The notes beneath the pieces are model-generated. The model was not told where the DNA came from. It did not search any database and saw only the letters and a list, made by a program, of their open reading frames with translations. Source: Sipunculus nudus (Eukaryota > Annelida > Sipuncula > Golfingiida > Sipunculidae). Taken from it: a stretch of 64,000 nt of DNA. The translations under genes were made by a program, and so were the position numbers. Numbering within the stretch: position 1 is the first letter of the stretch; the number at the start of each line of letters is the position of its first letter. The stretch is from assembly GCA_026874595.1 (NCBI GenBank), contig CM049320.1, positions 14,077,488 through 14,141,487 of the forward strand, in the 5' to 3' direction. Of this stretch, positions 21,616-32,484 are shown in pieces.

Positions 21616-21619
21616 TATC

Positions 21620-24600
21620 CCCAGTAAGTGCGTTTCACAGGTCTCCTAATATATCCGTGATATGTGTAACCCTAACCTTTCGGGCATTGAATACTAAAGT
21701 GAGCGCGTGACACTCGTGACATTTTACAAGATGTCCTTATGGTATATCCGTGAAAAGGGTTGCCCTAAGCCTTCAGGCATGACTTACTCCTGTAAGTGTT
21801 TGTCACTTATAATATGTGCTATATCCGGGATACGGGTTACCCTAAACCTTGGGGGTGAAAAACTCCAGAAAGTGTTTGTCACAAATAATATATGCTATAT
21901 CCGGGATACGGGTTACATAAAGCCTTTAGTCTTGAAATACTCCAGTACTTGTTTGTCACTATTCACATATGATAAATCCAGGATACGGGTAACCTTAACC
22001 CCTCGGGCATGGAATACGCCAGTAAGTGTTTGCCCTATTGATATATGCTATAACCGGGATACGGGTTTCCCTAACCCTTCGGGCATGTTTTACTCCTGTA
22101 AGTGTTTGTCACTATTAATATATGCTATATCCAGGATATGGGTTACCCTAACCCTTCGGGCATGAAATACTCCAGGAAATGTTTGTCACTATTAATATAT
22201 GCTATATCCGGGATACAGGTTACCCTAACCCTTCGAGAATGTAATACTCCTGTACGTGTTTGTCACCATTAGTATATATGCTATATCCAGGTTACGGGTT
22301 ACCCTAACCCTTCTGGCATGAAATGCTCCAGTAAGTGTCTGTCACTATTAATTTCTGTTATATCCGGGATACGGGTTACCCTAACCCTTCGGGCATGAAA
22401 TACTCCAGTTAGTGTTTGTCACTATTAATATATGCTTTATCCGGGATACGGGTTACCCTAATCCTTCGGGCATGACATACTCCTATAAGTGTTTGTCACT
22501 ATTAATATATGCTCCAACCAGGATACGTGTTCCCTAACCCTCGGGCGTGAAATACTCCTGTAAGTGTTTGTCACTATTCATATATGCTATATCCGGGATA
22601 AGGGTTACCCTACCCCTTCAGACATGACTTACTCGTGTAAGTGTTAGTCACAATTAATATATGCTATATCCAGGATACGGGTTACCCTAACCCTTCGAGC
22701 ATGAAATACTCCAGTAAGTGTTTGTCACTAGTCATATATGCTCTCTCAAGGATACGGTTACCCTTACCCTTTGGGAATGAAATACTCAAGTAAGTGTTTG
22801 TCACTATATCATATATGCTATATCCGGGATAGGGGTTACCCTAACCTTTCGGGCATGAAATACTTGAGTAAGTGTTTGTCACTAATAATTTATGGTATAT
22901 CCTGGATACGGGTTACCCTAACCCTTAGGGCACGAAATACTCAGGAAAGTGTTTATCATTATTAATATGTGTTTTATCCGGGATACTGGTTACCCTAACC
23001 CTTCGAGCATGAAATACTCCTGTTACTGATTGTCGTTATTCATATATACTATAAACATGATACGGATTACCCTAACCCTTCGGTAATGAAAATCTGCATT
23101 AAATGTTCGTCGCTTTTAATATATGCTGTATCCTATACACGGGTTACCCTAACCCCTCGGACATGGAATACGCCAGTAAGTGTTTTCCCTATTGATATAT
23201 GCTATAACCGGGATACGGGTTACCCTAACCGTTCGGGCATGAAATACTCCAGTAAGTGTTTGTCACTATTAATATATGATATATCAGAGAGACGGGTTAC
23301 CCTAACCCTTCGGGAATGAAATACTCCTGTACGTGTTTGTCACTATTAGTATATGCTATATCCAGGTTACGGGTTACCCTAACCCTTCTGGCATGAAATG
23401 CTCCAGTAAGTGTTTGTCACTATGATTTTCTGCTATATCCGGGAAACGGGTTACCCTGACCCTTCGGGCATGAAATACTCCAGTTAGTGTTTGTCACTAT
23501 TAATATATGCTATATCCGGGATACGGGTTACCCTAATCCTTCGGGCATGACATACTCCTGTAACTGTTTGTCACTTTTAATATATGCTCTATCCAGGATA
23601 CGGGTTCCCTAACCCTCGGCCGTGAAATACTCCTGTAAGTATTTGTCACTATTCACATATGCTATATCCGGGATACGGGTTACCCTAACCCTTCAGACAT
23701 GACTTACTCCTGTAAGTGTTTGTCACTATTAATATATGCTATATCCAGGATACGGGTTACCCTAACACTTATGGCATGAAATACTCCAGTAAGTGTTTGT
23801 CACTAGTCATATATGCTCTCTGAAGAATACGATTACCCTTACCCTTCGGGCATGAAATACTCAAGTAAGTGTTTGTCACTATTCATATATACTATATCCA
23901 TGATACGGATTACCCTAACCCTTCGGTTATGAAAATCTGCAGTAAATGTTCGTCGCTATTAATATATGCTATATCCGGGATACGGGCTACCTTAACCCTT
24001 CGGGCATGAGATTCTTGGGTAAGTGTTTGTCACTAATAATTCACGGTATATCCTGGATACGGGTTACCCTAACCCTTAGGGCATGAAAAACACGAGTGTT
24101 TGTCGCTATAAATATATGCCGTATCCGGGATACGGGTTACCCTAAACCTTCAGGCATGAAATACTCCAATAATTGTTTGTCATTTTTCATATATGCTATA
24201 TCCGGGATACTGGTTACCCTAACCCTTCTGGCGTGAAATACTCCTGTATGTGTTTGTCATTATCAATATATGCTATAACCGGGATACGAGTTACCCTAAC
24301 CCTTCGACCATGAAAAACTCCAGTAAGTGTTTGTCACTAATAATTTATGGTATATCCTGGATACGGGTTACCCTAACCCTTAGGGCATGAAATACTCAGG
24401 TAAGTGTTTATCATTATTAATATGTGCTTTATCCGGGATACTGGTTACCCTAACCCTTCGGGCATGAAATACTTCTGTAAGTGTTTGTCACTATCAATAT
24501 ATGCTATATCTGGGATGCGGGTTACCCTAACCCTTCGACCATGAAATACTCCAGTAAGTGTTTGTAACTATTGATATATGGTATATCCGGGATACGAGTT

Positions 24601-27312
24601 ACCCTAAACTTTCGGGCATGAGATACTCCAATAATTGTTTGTCATTATTAATATGTGCTATATCCGGGATACTGCTTACCCTAACCCTTCGGGCGTGAAA
24701 TACGCCAGTAAGTGTTTGTTACTATTGATATATGCTATATCCGGGATACGGGTTACCCTAACCCTTCGGGCATGAAATACTGGAGTAAGCGTTTGTCAGA
24801 ATTAATATATGCTATATCCAGGAAACGGGTTACACTAAGCCTTCGGATATGAAATACTCCAGTAAATCTTTGTCACAATGAATATATGGTGAATGCGGGA
24901 TACGGGTTACCCGAACCCTTCGGACCTGAGATTCTCAAGTAAGTGTTTGTCACTCAAATATTCCAGTAAGTGTTTGTCACAATTCATATATACTATATCC
25001 GTGACAAGGGTTACGCTATACCTTCGGGCATGAAATACTCCAGTAAGTGTTTGTCAGTATTAATATATGCAATATCTAGCATATGGGTTAACCTAACCCT
25101 TCGGTCATGAAAAACTGCAGTAAATGTTCGTCGCTATTAATATATGCTGTATCCTATACACGGGTTACCCTAACCCTTCGGATATGAAATACTCCTGGAA
25201 CTGTTTGTCATTATTAATATGTGCTATATCCAGGATACGGGTTACCCTAACCCTTCGGGCATGAAATACTCCAGTAAGTGTTTGTCACTATTAATATATG
25301 CTATATCCGTGACACGGGTAACCGTTACCCTTGGCGCATGAAAAACACGAGTGTTTGTCGCTATTAATATATGCCGTATCCGTGATACGGGTTACCCTAA
25401 CCCTACGGACATGAAATTCTGGAGTAAGTATTTGTCACAATTAATATATGCTATATCCGGGATATGGATGACACAAAGCCTTTAGTCTTGAATACTCCTG
25501 TAAGTCTTTGTCACTATTAATATATGGTGAATGGGGGATATGTGTTACCCAAACCCTTCGGACCTGAAATACTCCAGTAAGTGTTTGTCACTGAAATACT
25601 CCAGTACGTTTTTGTCACTATTCATATATGCTATATCCGTGACACGGGTTACCGTAACCCTTGGGCGTGCAAAACTCCTGTAAGTGTTTGTCGCTCTTAA
25701 TATATGCTGTATCCAAGATAGGGGTTACCCTTAGCCTTCGGACATGAAATACTGGAGTGTTTGTTACTATTAATATATGCTTTATCCGAGATACGGGTTA
25801 CCCTAACCCTTCGGGCATGAAATACACCAGTAAGTGTTTGTCACAATTGATATATGCTATATCCGGGATACGGGTTACATTAAGCCTTTAGTCTTGATAT
25901 ACTCCAGTACGTGTTTGTCACTATTAATGTATCCTATATCCGGGATACGGGTTACCCTACCCCTTCGGGCATGAAAAACTCCAATAAGTGTTTGTCACAT
26001 TGAATATATGCTATATCCGGGATACGGGATAGCCGATCCTTTCGGGCATGTAATACTATAGGAAGTGTTTGTCACTATTAATATATGGTATATCGGGATT
26101 CGGGTTACACGACCTTTTGAGCATGAAATACACCAGTAAGTGTTTGTCACTATTAATATATGGTATATCCGGGATACGGGTTGCCCTTACCCTTTCTGCA
26201 TGAAATACTCCATTAGATATTTGTCACTAATAATATATGCTTTATCCGGGACACGGGTTACCCTAACCATTTGTGCATGAATACAAGAGTAAGTGTTTGT
26301 CACTATTAATATATGGTATATCCGGGATACGGGTTACCCTAACCCTTTCTGAATGAATAGTCCATTAGTTATTTGTGACTAATAATATCTGCTATGTCCG
26401 GGACACGGGTTAACCGAACTCTTCGTGCATGAATACACGAGTAAGTGTTTGTCACTATTAATATATATGCTTATCTGGGATACGGGTTACCCTAACCCTT
26501 CGGGCATGGAATACAGCAGTAGGTGTATGTCACTATTAATATATGCTATATCCAGGATACGGGTTACCCTAACCCTTCGGGCATGAAATACTCCAGGAAA
26601 TGTTGGTCACTATTAATATATGTTATATCATGGATACGGGTTACCCTAAGCCTTCGGACATGAGGTACTCCAGTAAATCTTTGTCACTATTAATATACGT
26701 ATATCCGGGATACGGGATCCCGATCCTGCGGGCAGGAAAAAAATATAGGAAGTGTTTGTCACTTTTAATATGTGGAATATCCGGGATACGGGTGACCCTA
26801 CTCCTCCGAGCTTTAAATACACCAGTAAGTGTTTACCCAGTGTTTGTCACTATGAATATATGGTATATCCGGGATACGGGTAACCCTAACCCTTTCTGCA
26901 TGAAATACTCAGTAGTTATTTGTCACTAATAATATATATGCTATATCCGGGACACGGGTAACCCTAACCCTTCAGGCATGAATAGACGAGTAAGTGTTTG
27001 TCCCTATTTATATACGGTATATCCTTGATACGGGTGACACAAAGCCTTCGGACATGAAATACTTCAGTAAGTGTTTGTCACTATTAATGTATCCTATATC
27101 CGGCATACAGGTTACCCTAACCCATCGAGCATGAAATACTCCAGTAAGTGTTTGTCACATTTAATATATGCTATATCCGGGATACGGGTTACCCTAACCC
27201 TTCGCGCATGAAATACTCCAATAAGTGTTTGTCACATTTAATATATGCTATATCCGGGATACGGGTTACCCGATCCCTTCGGGCATGAAATACTCCAATA
27301 AGTGTTTGTCAC
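21620..27312. repeat. 77-bp satellite with telomere-like core, ~74 units
   Basis: The unit reads approximately tatgctatatccgggatacg, ggttaccctaacccttcggg, catgaaatactccagtaagt, gtttgtcactattaata (77 bp). It repeats for about 5.7 kb with point differences and small indels. Each unit contains GGGTTACCCTAACCC, an inverted repeat with a CCC centre, and includes the animal telomere permutation CCCTAA. Blocks of variant units recur about 1.08 kb apart, so there is higher-order structure. The ORFs across it are artefacts of a period that is not a multiple of three. Confidence 0.95.
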
Positions 27313-27319
27313 GTACTAT

Positions 27320-27503
27320 TTATTACTATGTTCAAGGTACAACCAATGTCGATCCGACATGTCCACGTTCATTAAAACAGCATTTGGCGAAGAAAAATAC
27401 GATGTCAATTTCTGTATCAGACTTGATCCTACAACTAAAACTGGAATCGAAAAGTGAAAAGAATTCATATTACATGGAAGAAAAGCCTCATCAGACTTTC
27501 TAA
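27320..27503 (+). other. Unassigned short coding-like segment after the satellite
   Basis: One frame from about 27357 reads MSTFIKTAFGEEKYDVNFCI then RLDPTTKTGIEK and a stop at about 27447; its composition looks like ordinary protein. An AG follows a pyrimidine-leaning stretch at 27328-27335. It could be a terminal exon or chance. No family is recognised. Confidence 0.2.
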
Positions 27504-27539
27504 GAGATAAGATACACATAGTCTTAACACGGTTTATTA

Positions 27540-28030
27540 CACAAACTAAACTTTTTTAAATGATACAATGTATATATACCACAGTGCCTCACTACTTATT
27601 TCTTGAACCCGCTTCTAGTGCAGAATATAGTTAACGGTTATCCTTCATGTATTGTTATCACGTTTTATGTTTAGTCATTCTGTAAGATTATTTGTCGCCT
27701 ATATTATGGTGCATATATTTTATCCCGTGCTTATATGTCACCTTATGCTTAAATGTCACCTTATGCTTAAATGTAAATATGTTGATCGTCATTGTTAACA
27801 TGTTATACATGTTTACAGGAGAGCATGTCTATTAGCCAATGGCTACTTTGTAATCCTGTTAATAAAAATATGTTCAAACCACGGTGATTTTGTAAGAGAT
27901 GGGCGACAAAGGTTTGGAACAAGTTTTTTTTCAAAATTAAATGTTAATATATCATTAATGATTATTTTAATAAAAAAATTCAATGAACTGAAGCATAAAT
28001 TATTCAAGAATTATGTCTATGATTAGTCAG
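27540..28030. other. Non-coding stretch with an 18-bp triplet
   Basis: AT-rich. It contains about three copies of tgcttaaatgtcacctta at 27729-27778 and an aataaaaatatg polyadenylation-like site near 27861. Nothing else is recognised. Confidence 0.5.
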
Positions 28031-28039
28031 TAACAAGCA

Positions 28040-29520
28040 CTTGTTATTTCGCAGGTCTGTTTTGCTACCATGCACATTGCGCTTTGCTTTCGCTAGTTAA
28101 TATGGCCCGTAACACCTGCTACTGCGAAGGTCAATGTGTTACTCTGCGACTACTTATTCCTTAATCGCCTATTGCAAAGCTTGTTGCAGGCCTAACCGGG
28201 CAACCTATGGCTACAAAGACTTGCACTGAAACGATAGCAGCAAAAGTTTCGATCACAATAGATAGCCTCCATGGGTTCTCGCTAGCGCGCAAATCTGATT
28301 TGCTACCGCGCACATTGCGCATTGCAATCGCAGCTAAATACGGTCGATGGCACTTGCTACCGCGCAAATCTGTTTGCAACTTTGCGACAGTTAATTGCTA
28401 CCGCGCATATTGGTCTGAGTGGTCTTGTCCGAGCGACCTCTGGCAGCAAAGACTTGCACTACGTCAACAATAGCAGATTTTGCGATCGCAAATTCATAGT
28501 CCACATGGTAGCAGGCAAAAACAACTTCCTACCGCGCAGGCCTCTTTGCTACCGCGCACATTGCGCATTGCCAGCTGAATATGACCCATGGCATTTGCTA
28601 CTGCGCAGATCTGTTTGCTACTTTGCGACAGTTAATTGCTACCGCGCATATTGCTTTGAGTGGTCGTGTCCGAGCGACCTCTGACAGTAAAGACTTGCAC
28701 TACGTTAACAGTAGCAGATTTTGCGATCGGAAAGACATAGTCCCCATGCATAGGAGCTGACAGCAACTTGCTACCGCGCAGGTCTGTTTGCTACCACGCA
28801 CATTGCGCATTGCGATCGCAGCTTGATATGAACCATGGCCTTTGCTATGCGCAGATCTGTTTGCTACTTTGCGACAATTAATTGCTACCGCGCATTACGC
28901 TTTGAGTAGTCCTGTCCGAGCTGACAGCAACTTGCTACCGCGCAGGTCTGTTTGCTACCGCGCACATTGCGCATTGCGATCGCAGCTTAATATGACCCAT
29001 GGCACTTGCTACTGCGCAGATCTGTTTGCTACTTTGCGACAATTAACTGCTACCGCGCATTTCGCTCTGAGTGGTCCTGTCCGAGCGACCTCTGGCAGCA
29101 AAGACTTGCACTACGTCAACAGAAGCAGATTTTGCAACCATAGCCGCCATGATAGCAATGACAGCTACTTTCTAGCGCGCAGGTCTAACTTGCTACCGCG
29201 CACTTTGCACATATGAGGCGGTCTGTGCATAGGCCACATGGGTAGCAATGACAGCCATTTGCTACCGCGCAGTTCTGATTTGCTACCGCGCTGTTTGCGC
29301 GTACGAGCAGGTCTGTGTTTGATGGTTGCAAGTCCAGTGGCAGCTCATTGCGCGATGTGGCAAGCAATGCGCAAGGGTAGCAAATATGCTACTGTGCGAC
29401 TGCTATTTGCTACCGCGCACTTTGCGCTCAATAGCCTTTGAGCGCATAATAGTAGCAAGATGAGTGGATGCTGAGTGCGCGTTGTGCCGGGCTATGCGCA
29501 ATGGTAGCAAAGAATCCAAT
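28040..29520. repeat. GC-richer tandem array, ~240-bp units
   Basis: About five to six diverged units are anchored by tttgctaccgcgcacattgc, at about 28303, 28548, 28790, 28957 and 29198. Each also holds cagatctgtttgctactttg, cgacagttaattgctacc, tggtcctgtccgagcgacct and often the palindrome GCGATCGC. Spacing is about 245, 242, 167 (one deletion) and 241. The outer copies (from 28040 and to 29520) are degenerate. The GC-rich, CpG-rich composition stands out sharply from its AT-rich surroundings. Confidence 0.8.
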
Positions 29521-29529
29521 AGATTAGTC

Positions 29530-31038
29530 TGAAAAACCGACAGTTCCCCGCATATATGCGGAATGTTTGTTGGATTTATGACCGCATGCACACAAGCATG
29601 GCCCGCACGGGTTACAGGACGCCGGCAGCTTGTAGGCGATACAGGAAATTACCCGTTTCCATAGAGACGGTATTTCCGTTTGGGTTGTGGGCTCACATGT
29701 ACACTATTGTATTAATTTATCATTATTAGCATAATTTTGAGATTATGGGCCGTGTACCACAATATGAATGCAACCCGATGCACGTCCACTACGACACATT
29801 CCTCGATCTTACTTGTATCACGACTCGAGTAGGCTTACCAGCCCAGTTATTCGATTGCCTACTGAGTCGGGTTGTCACGGCCAGGTAGCTCGATAACTAA
29901 CCCCAATGTGGGATGATGTAATTGAGACGACCTTTGTTAGTCGTTTGGTATGTCTGACTGGGCATTAATTAACGGTTGGCCCAGATGTGAAACCTTGACA
30001 GATTAACAGGAGTTGTGCAAGGTGCGTGTAGATGTCTGAAGGGCATCCCTGTTGTGTGCGGAACGAACCTGCAAAGTTTAAATAACACAAGAGTTAGCTG
30101 TTTGTTATCACACCGTTTGTAATTTTCTAGGTTATTGAGGATGGAACTGCCAAGTTATATTATCAGAAACTTTTGTGATTTTATCCCTTTGTATTATGCT
30201 CATTTGACTGGGCATGCAATAGATTCCCTTAATTTAGCTGAGCTATTTACCAACTTTGCAATTACCTGTTCCAATTGCCGAAGGTGTTAAATAAGAACTT
30301 TCAGTTGTTACTAGGCAAAAGAGAATATATTTTGATTTTTTATTTCATAGGTTTTGTACTACAGGAGTTGGTACCAACTCTATTTTCACAAGATGATGTT
30401 AATGGAGTTTGGTGCTTGTTTTATAAACTGTTGGTCAAATCTATTTTAAAATGGTAAATTACTGGTTTTATTTGTTTTAACATCAAACGCTATTTGTTTA
30501 CTTCTAAATTATGACTGAAAAACATTTAGAGAACTGTTGACTGTACCTATGTTATATTTTATTAGTATACTCTTTAATAAGCTTTTTTCCCTATAGTTTT
30601 GTGAATGAAATTATTGGCCCTGTGAGATGTAAGCAAATATCAGAATATCAGATGAAACATGTCATTAATTGCTGGCCCGACCAGTGAATGACAGACAATT
30701 CACAGACGTTCACATTCATTTCTATTTACAGGGTCAGCATAGTTTTCCAGATTCGAGATAACATACACTCTTAGTGGTTTCCTTATATATATTATTATTA
30801 TATATATTTTAAATCTGTTTAATTATAGATTTTGTTAAGACACCATAATAAGCTATTGAAAGCTGCCAAATCTAACAAAGATATTCAAAAATGGAGAATA
30901 CTATCATTATCTTTAGACTGTATTTTAATGATTTTTATATGGATTAATAATGGGACATATTTATATAACAAGATTTTTTTATTAGTTTGTCATGTTTTAA
31001 TGTCAACTTTAAATTAACGGGTTTGCACTTTATCACCG

Positions 31039-31040
<2 letters not shown>
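29530..31040. other. Non-coding stretch with two exon-like patches
   Basis: A hairpin lies at 29821-29869. Two weak exon-like patches are flanked by splice-like signals: 30362-30452 (after tactacag, before gtaaat) and 30830-30900 (after aattatag). Neither yields a recognisable protein, and I do not call a gene. Confidence 0.35.
29821..29869. other. 12-bp-stem hairpin
   Basis: CGACTCgAGTAGGC pairs with GCCTACTGAGTCG across a 22-base loop, with one bulged base. Function unknown. Confidence 0.5.

Positions 31041-31043
<3 letters not shown>

Positions 31044-31099
<56 letters not shown>
31044..31099. repeat. (AT)n microsatellite
   Basis: Alternating AT of about 56 bases. Confidence 0.95.
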
Positions 31100-31101
<2 letters not shown>

Positions 31102-31505
31102 TTTATAAGAATACTTACTGATTCAACAATTTTCTGTTCCCTCGTATAATATAAAAGGTCTGTCCCTTCGTATAACATAAAAGGTCTGCATTGCCAAAAA
31201 TAGGATTTATAGACCCTTACAATAGATATTTCAACGCTTACCTCACTTAACAACCATAAACCTCAACATTCGCATAAACTTAGTACCCTGCTCTGTCTCT
31301 ATACAAATAGTTCGGCATGCTGCCTTATACCCTGTGCTATTAAGAAATATACTCAAAGTGACATATTAATGTCTTGGTTTCTACATTTCATGTACATCAA
31401 AATACTGGTAGTATATACCTGTGTCAATGTCAATAAGTACAATATTTTAGTACGTTTTCTTACAATAAAGACCCACCTCCGGGCCAGACATTTAACACAA
31501 CACCT

Positions 31506-31955
31506 ATGTCATTTTTGCCACAAGCACTAACACCCACTGGATGCCCAAGGGCACAGTTCTTCGTATTTTTTTATTTAAACAGTCACCCCTCGTTTGAGCG
31601 CCATAGAAAGTTTTCAAGGAGTCGCGTGCAGGTAATGCCTTATGTCGACATTCCTTATGAACCCTTCGAGCGCCGAGTTCAAAAGTGGCTATCTTTAGCC
31701 TCGCTTTGGGTCATTTCTCCTGCCCTTGATCTACAGCAGTTCGATATTTTCAGTCCCTCAGGCCATTTCACATGCCATTTACGGCAATTCTATATGCCAA
31801 GCGGCTCAGGGCCATATCTAAAGCCATATATGGCAATTCAACATTTCCAGCCTCTCAGGGCCATTTCAGATACGTACTTAGCATATATTGTTCTCTATGA
31901 CAACACAAACAAAAATTCACATACCTTAGTATTTCTAAGAATCTGTAACTTCTGA
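31506..31955 (+). other. Unassigned ORF, 149 codons
   Basis: The longest unexplained frame in this area. It overlaps a degenerate direct repeat of cctcagggccatttca/catatatggcaattc (31758-31868). There is no signal peptide or domain I recognise. It is likely a chance ORF over repeat sequence. Confidence 0.2.
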
Positions 31956-32164
31956 ATCGGGCGGTCTCTTTCATCTTCACTCTTCTTAATTTATCCACCT
32001 AACTACTTTATGTGTGGCAATTCATTTATAAAATTTTAAAGAACAAATATTGTAAAATATGCAGGTTCGAATCACTGTAGGTAATGTTTTTTTTAGACTG
32101 ATGAGCTGGCAACCGCTCGCCATTGAAGGATTTTTTCCCACAGATAATAGAAAACAACACAGAA

Positions 32165-32350
32165 TTTAAGGTCTAAATACCAGAATGGCCGAGAGATCTG
32201 TCCTTAACAAACACTGGCTGTCTAATGGTTAAACGTGATTAACAGGGAGCTAGAACGGTGATAAACAGGAGCCAGTTACTGCACTTCGCCTAATGTCGAT
32301 TATCGTTTAGCTAAAATGACTTAACCAAGTGCCAACCAGACGTGGGCCCA
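32165..32350 (+). repeat. Dispersed repeat, copy B
   Basis: Same family and orientation as 18805-18985, and slightly longer on the left (agaatggccgagagatctgt). It ends at cagacgtgggccc, just before the region holding the LINE relic. Confidence 0.7.
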
Positions 32351-32484
32351 GTGGCCTAGCTTATTCAACCAGAAATTTGATGGACTTTATAAAAATATTT
32401 ATTTATTCAAAATATGATTAGTCATACTTATAAGAAACATGCGCAAGTAAAAGTCTCGAATTTCAACACACACATTGCATTGAA

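Noticed and set aside
21707-23319. Open frames of 75-152 codons across the satellite
   Set aside because: The 77-bp period is not a multiple of three, so frames cycle through the same repeat. The products are translated satellite with no independent support.
21620-27312. Regular repeats as a CRISPR array
   Set aside because: Units are contiguous with no unique spacers, there are no cas genes, and the setting is eukaryotic.
32055-32085. tRNA B-box-like ggttcgaatcac
   Set aside because: No A-box at the proper distance and no cloverleaf; not a tRNA or a clear tRNA-derived SINE.
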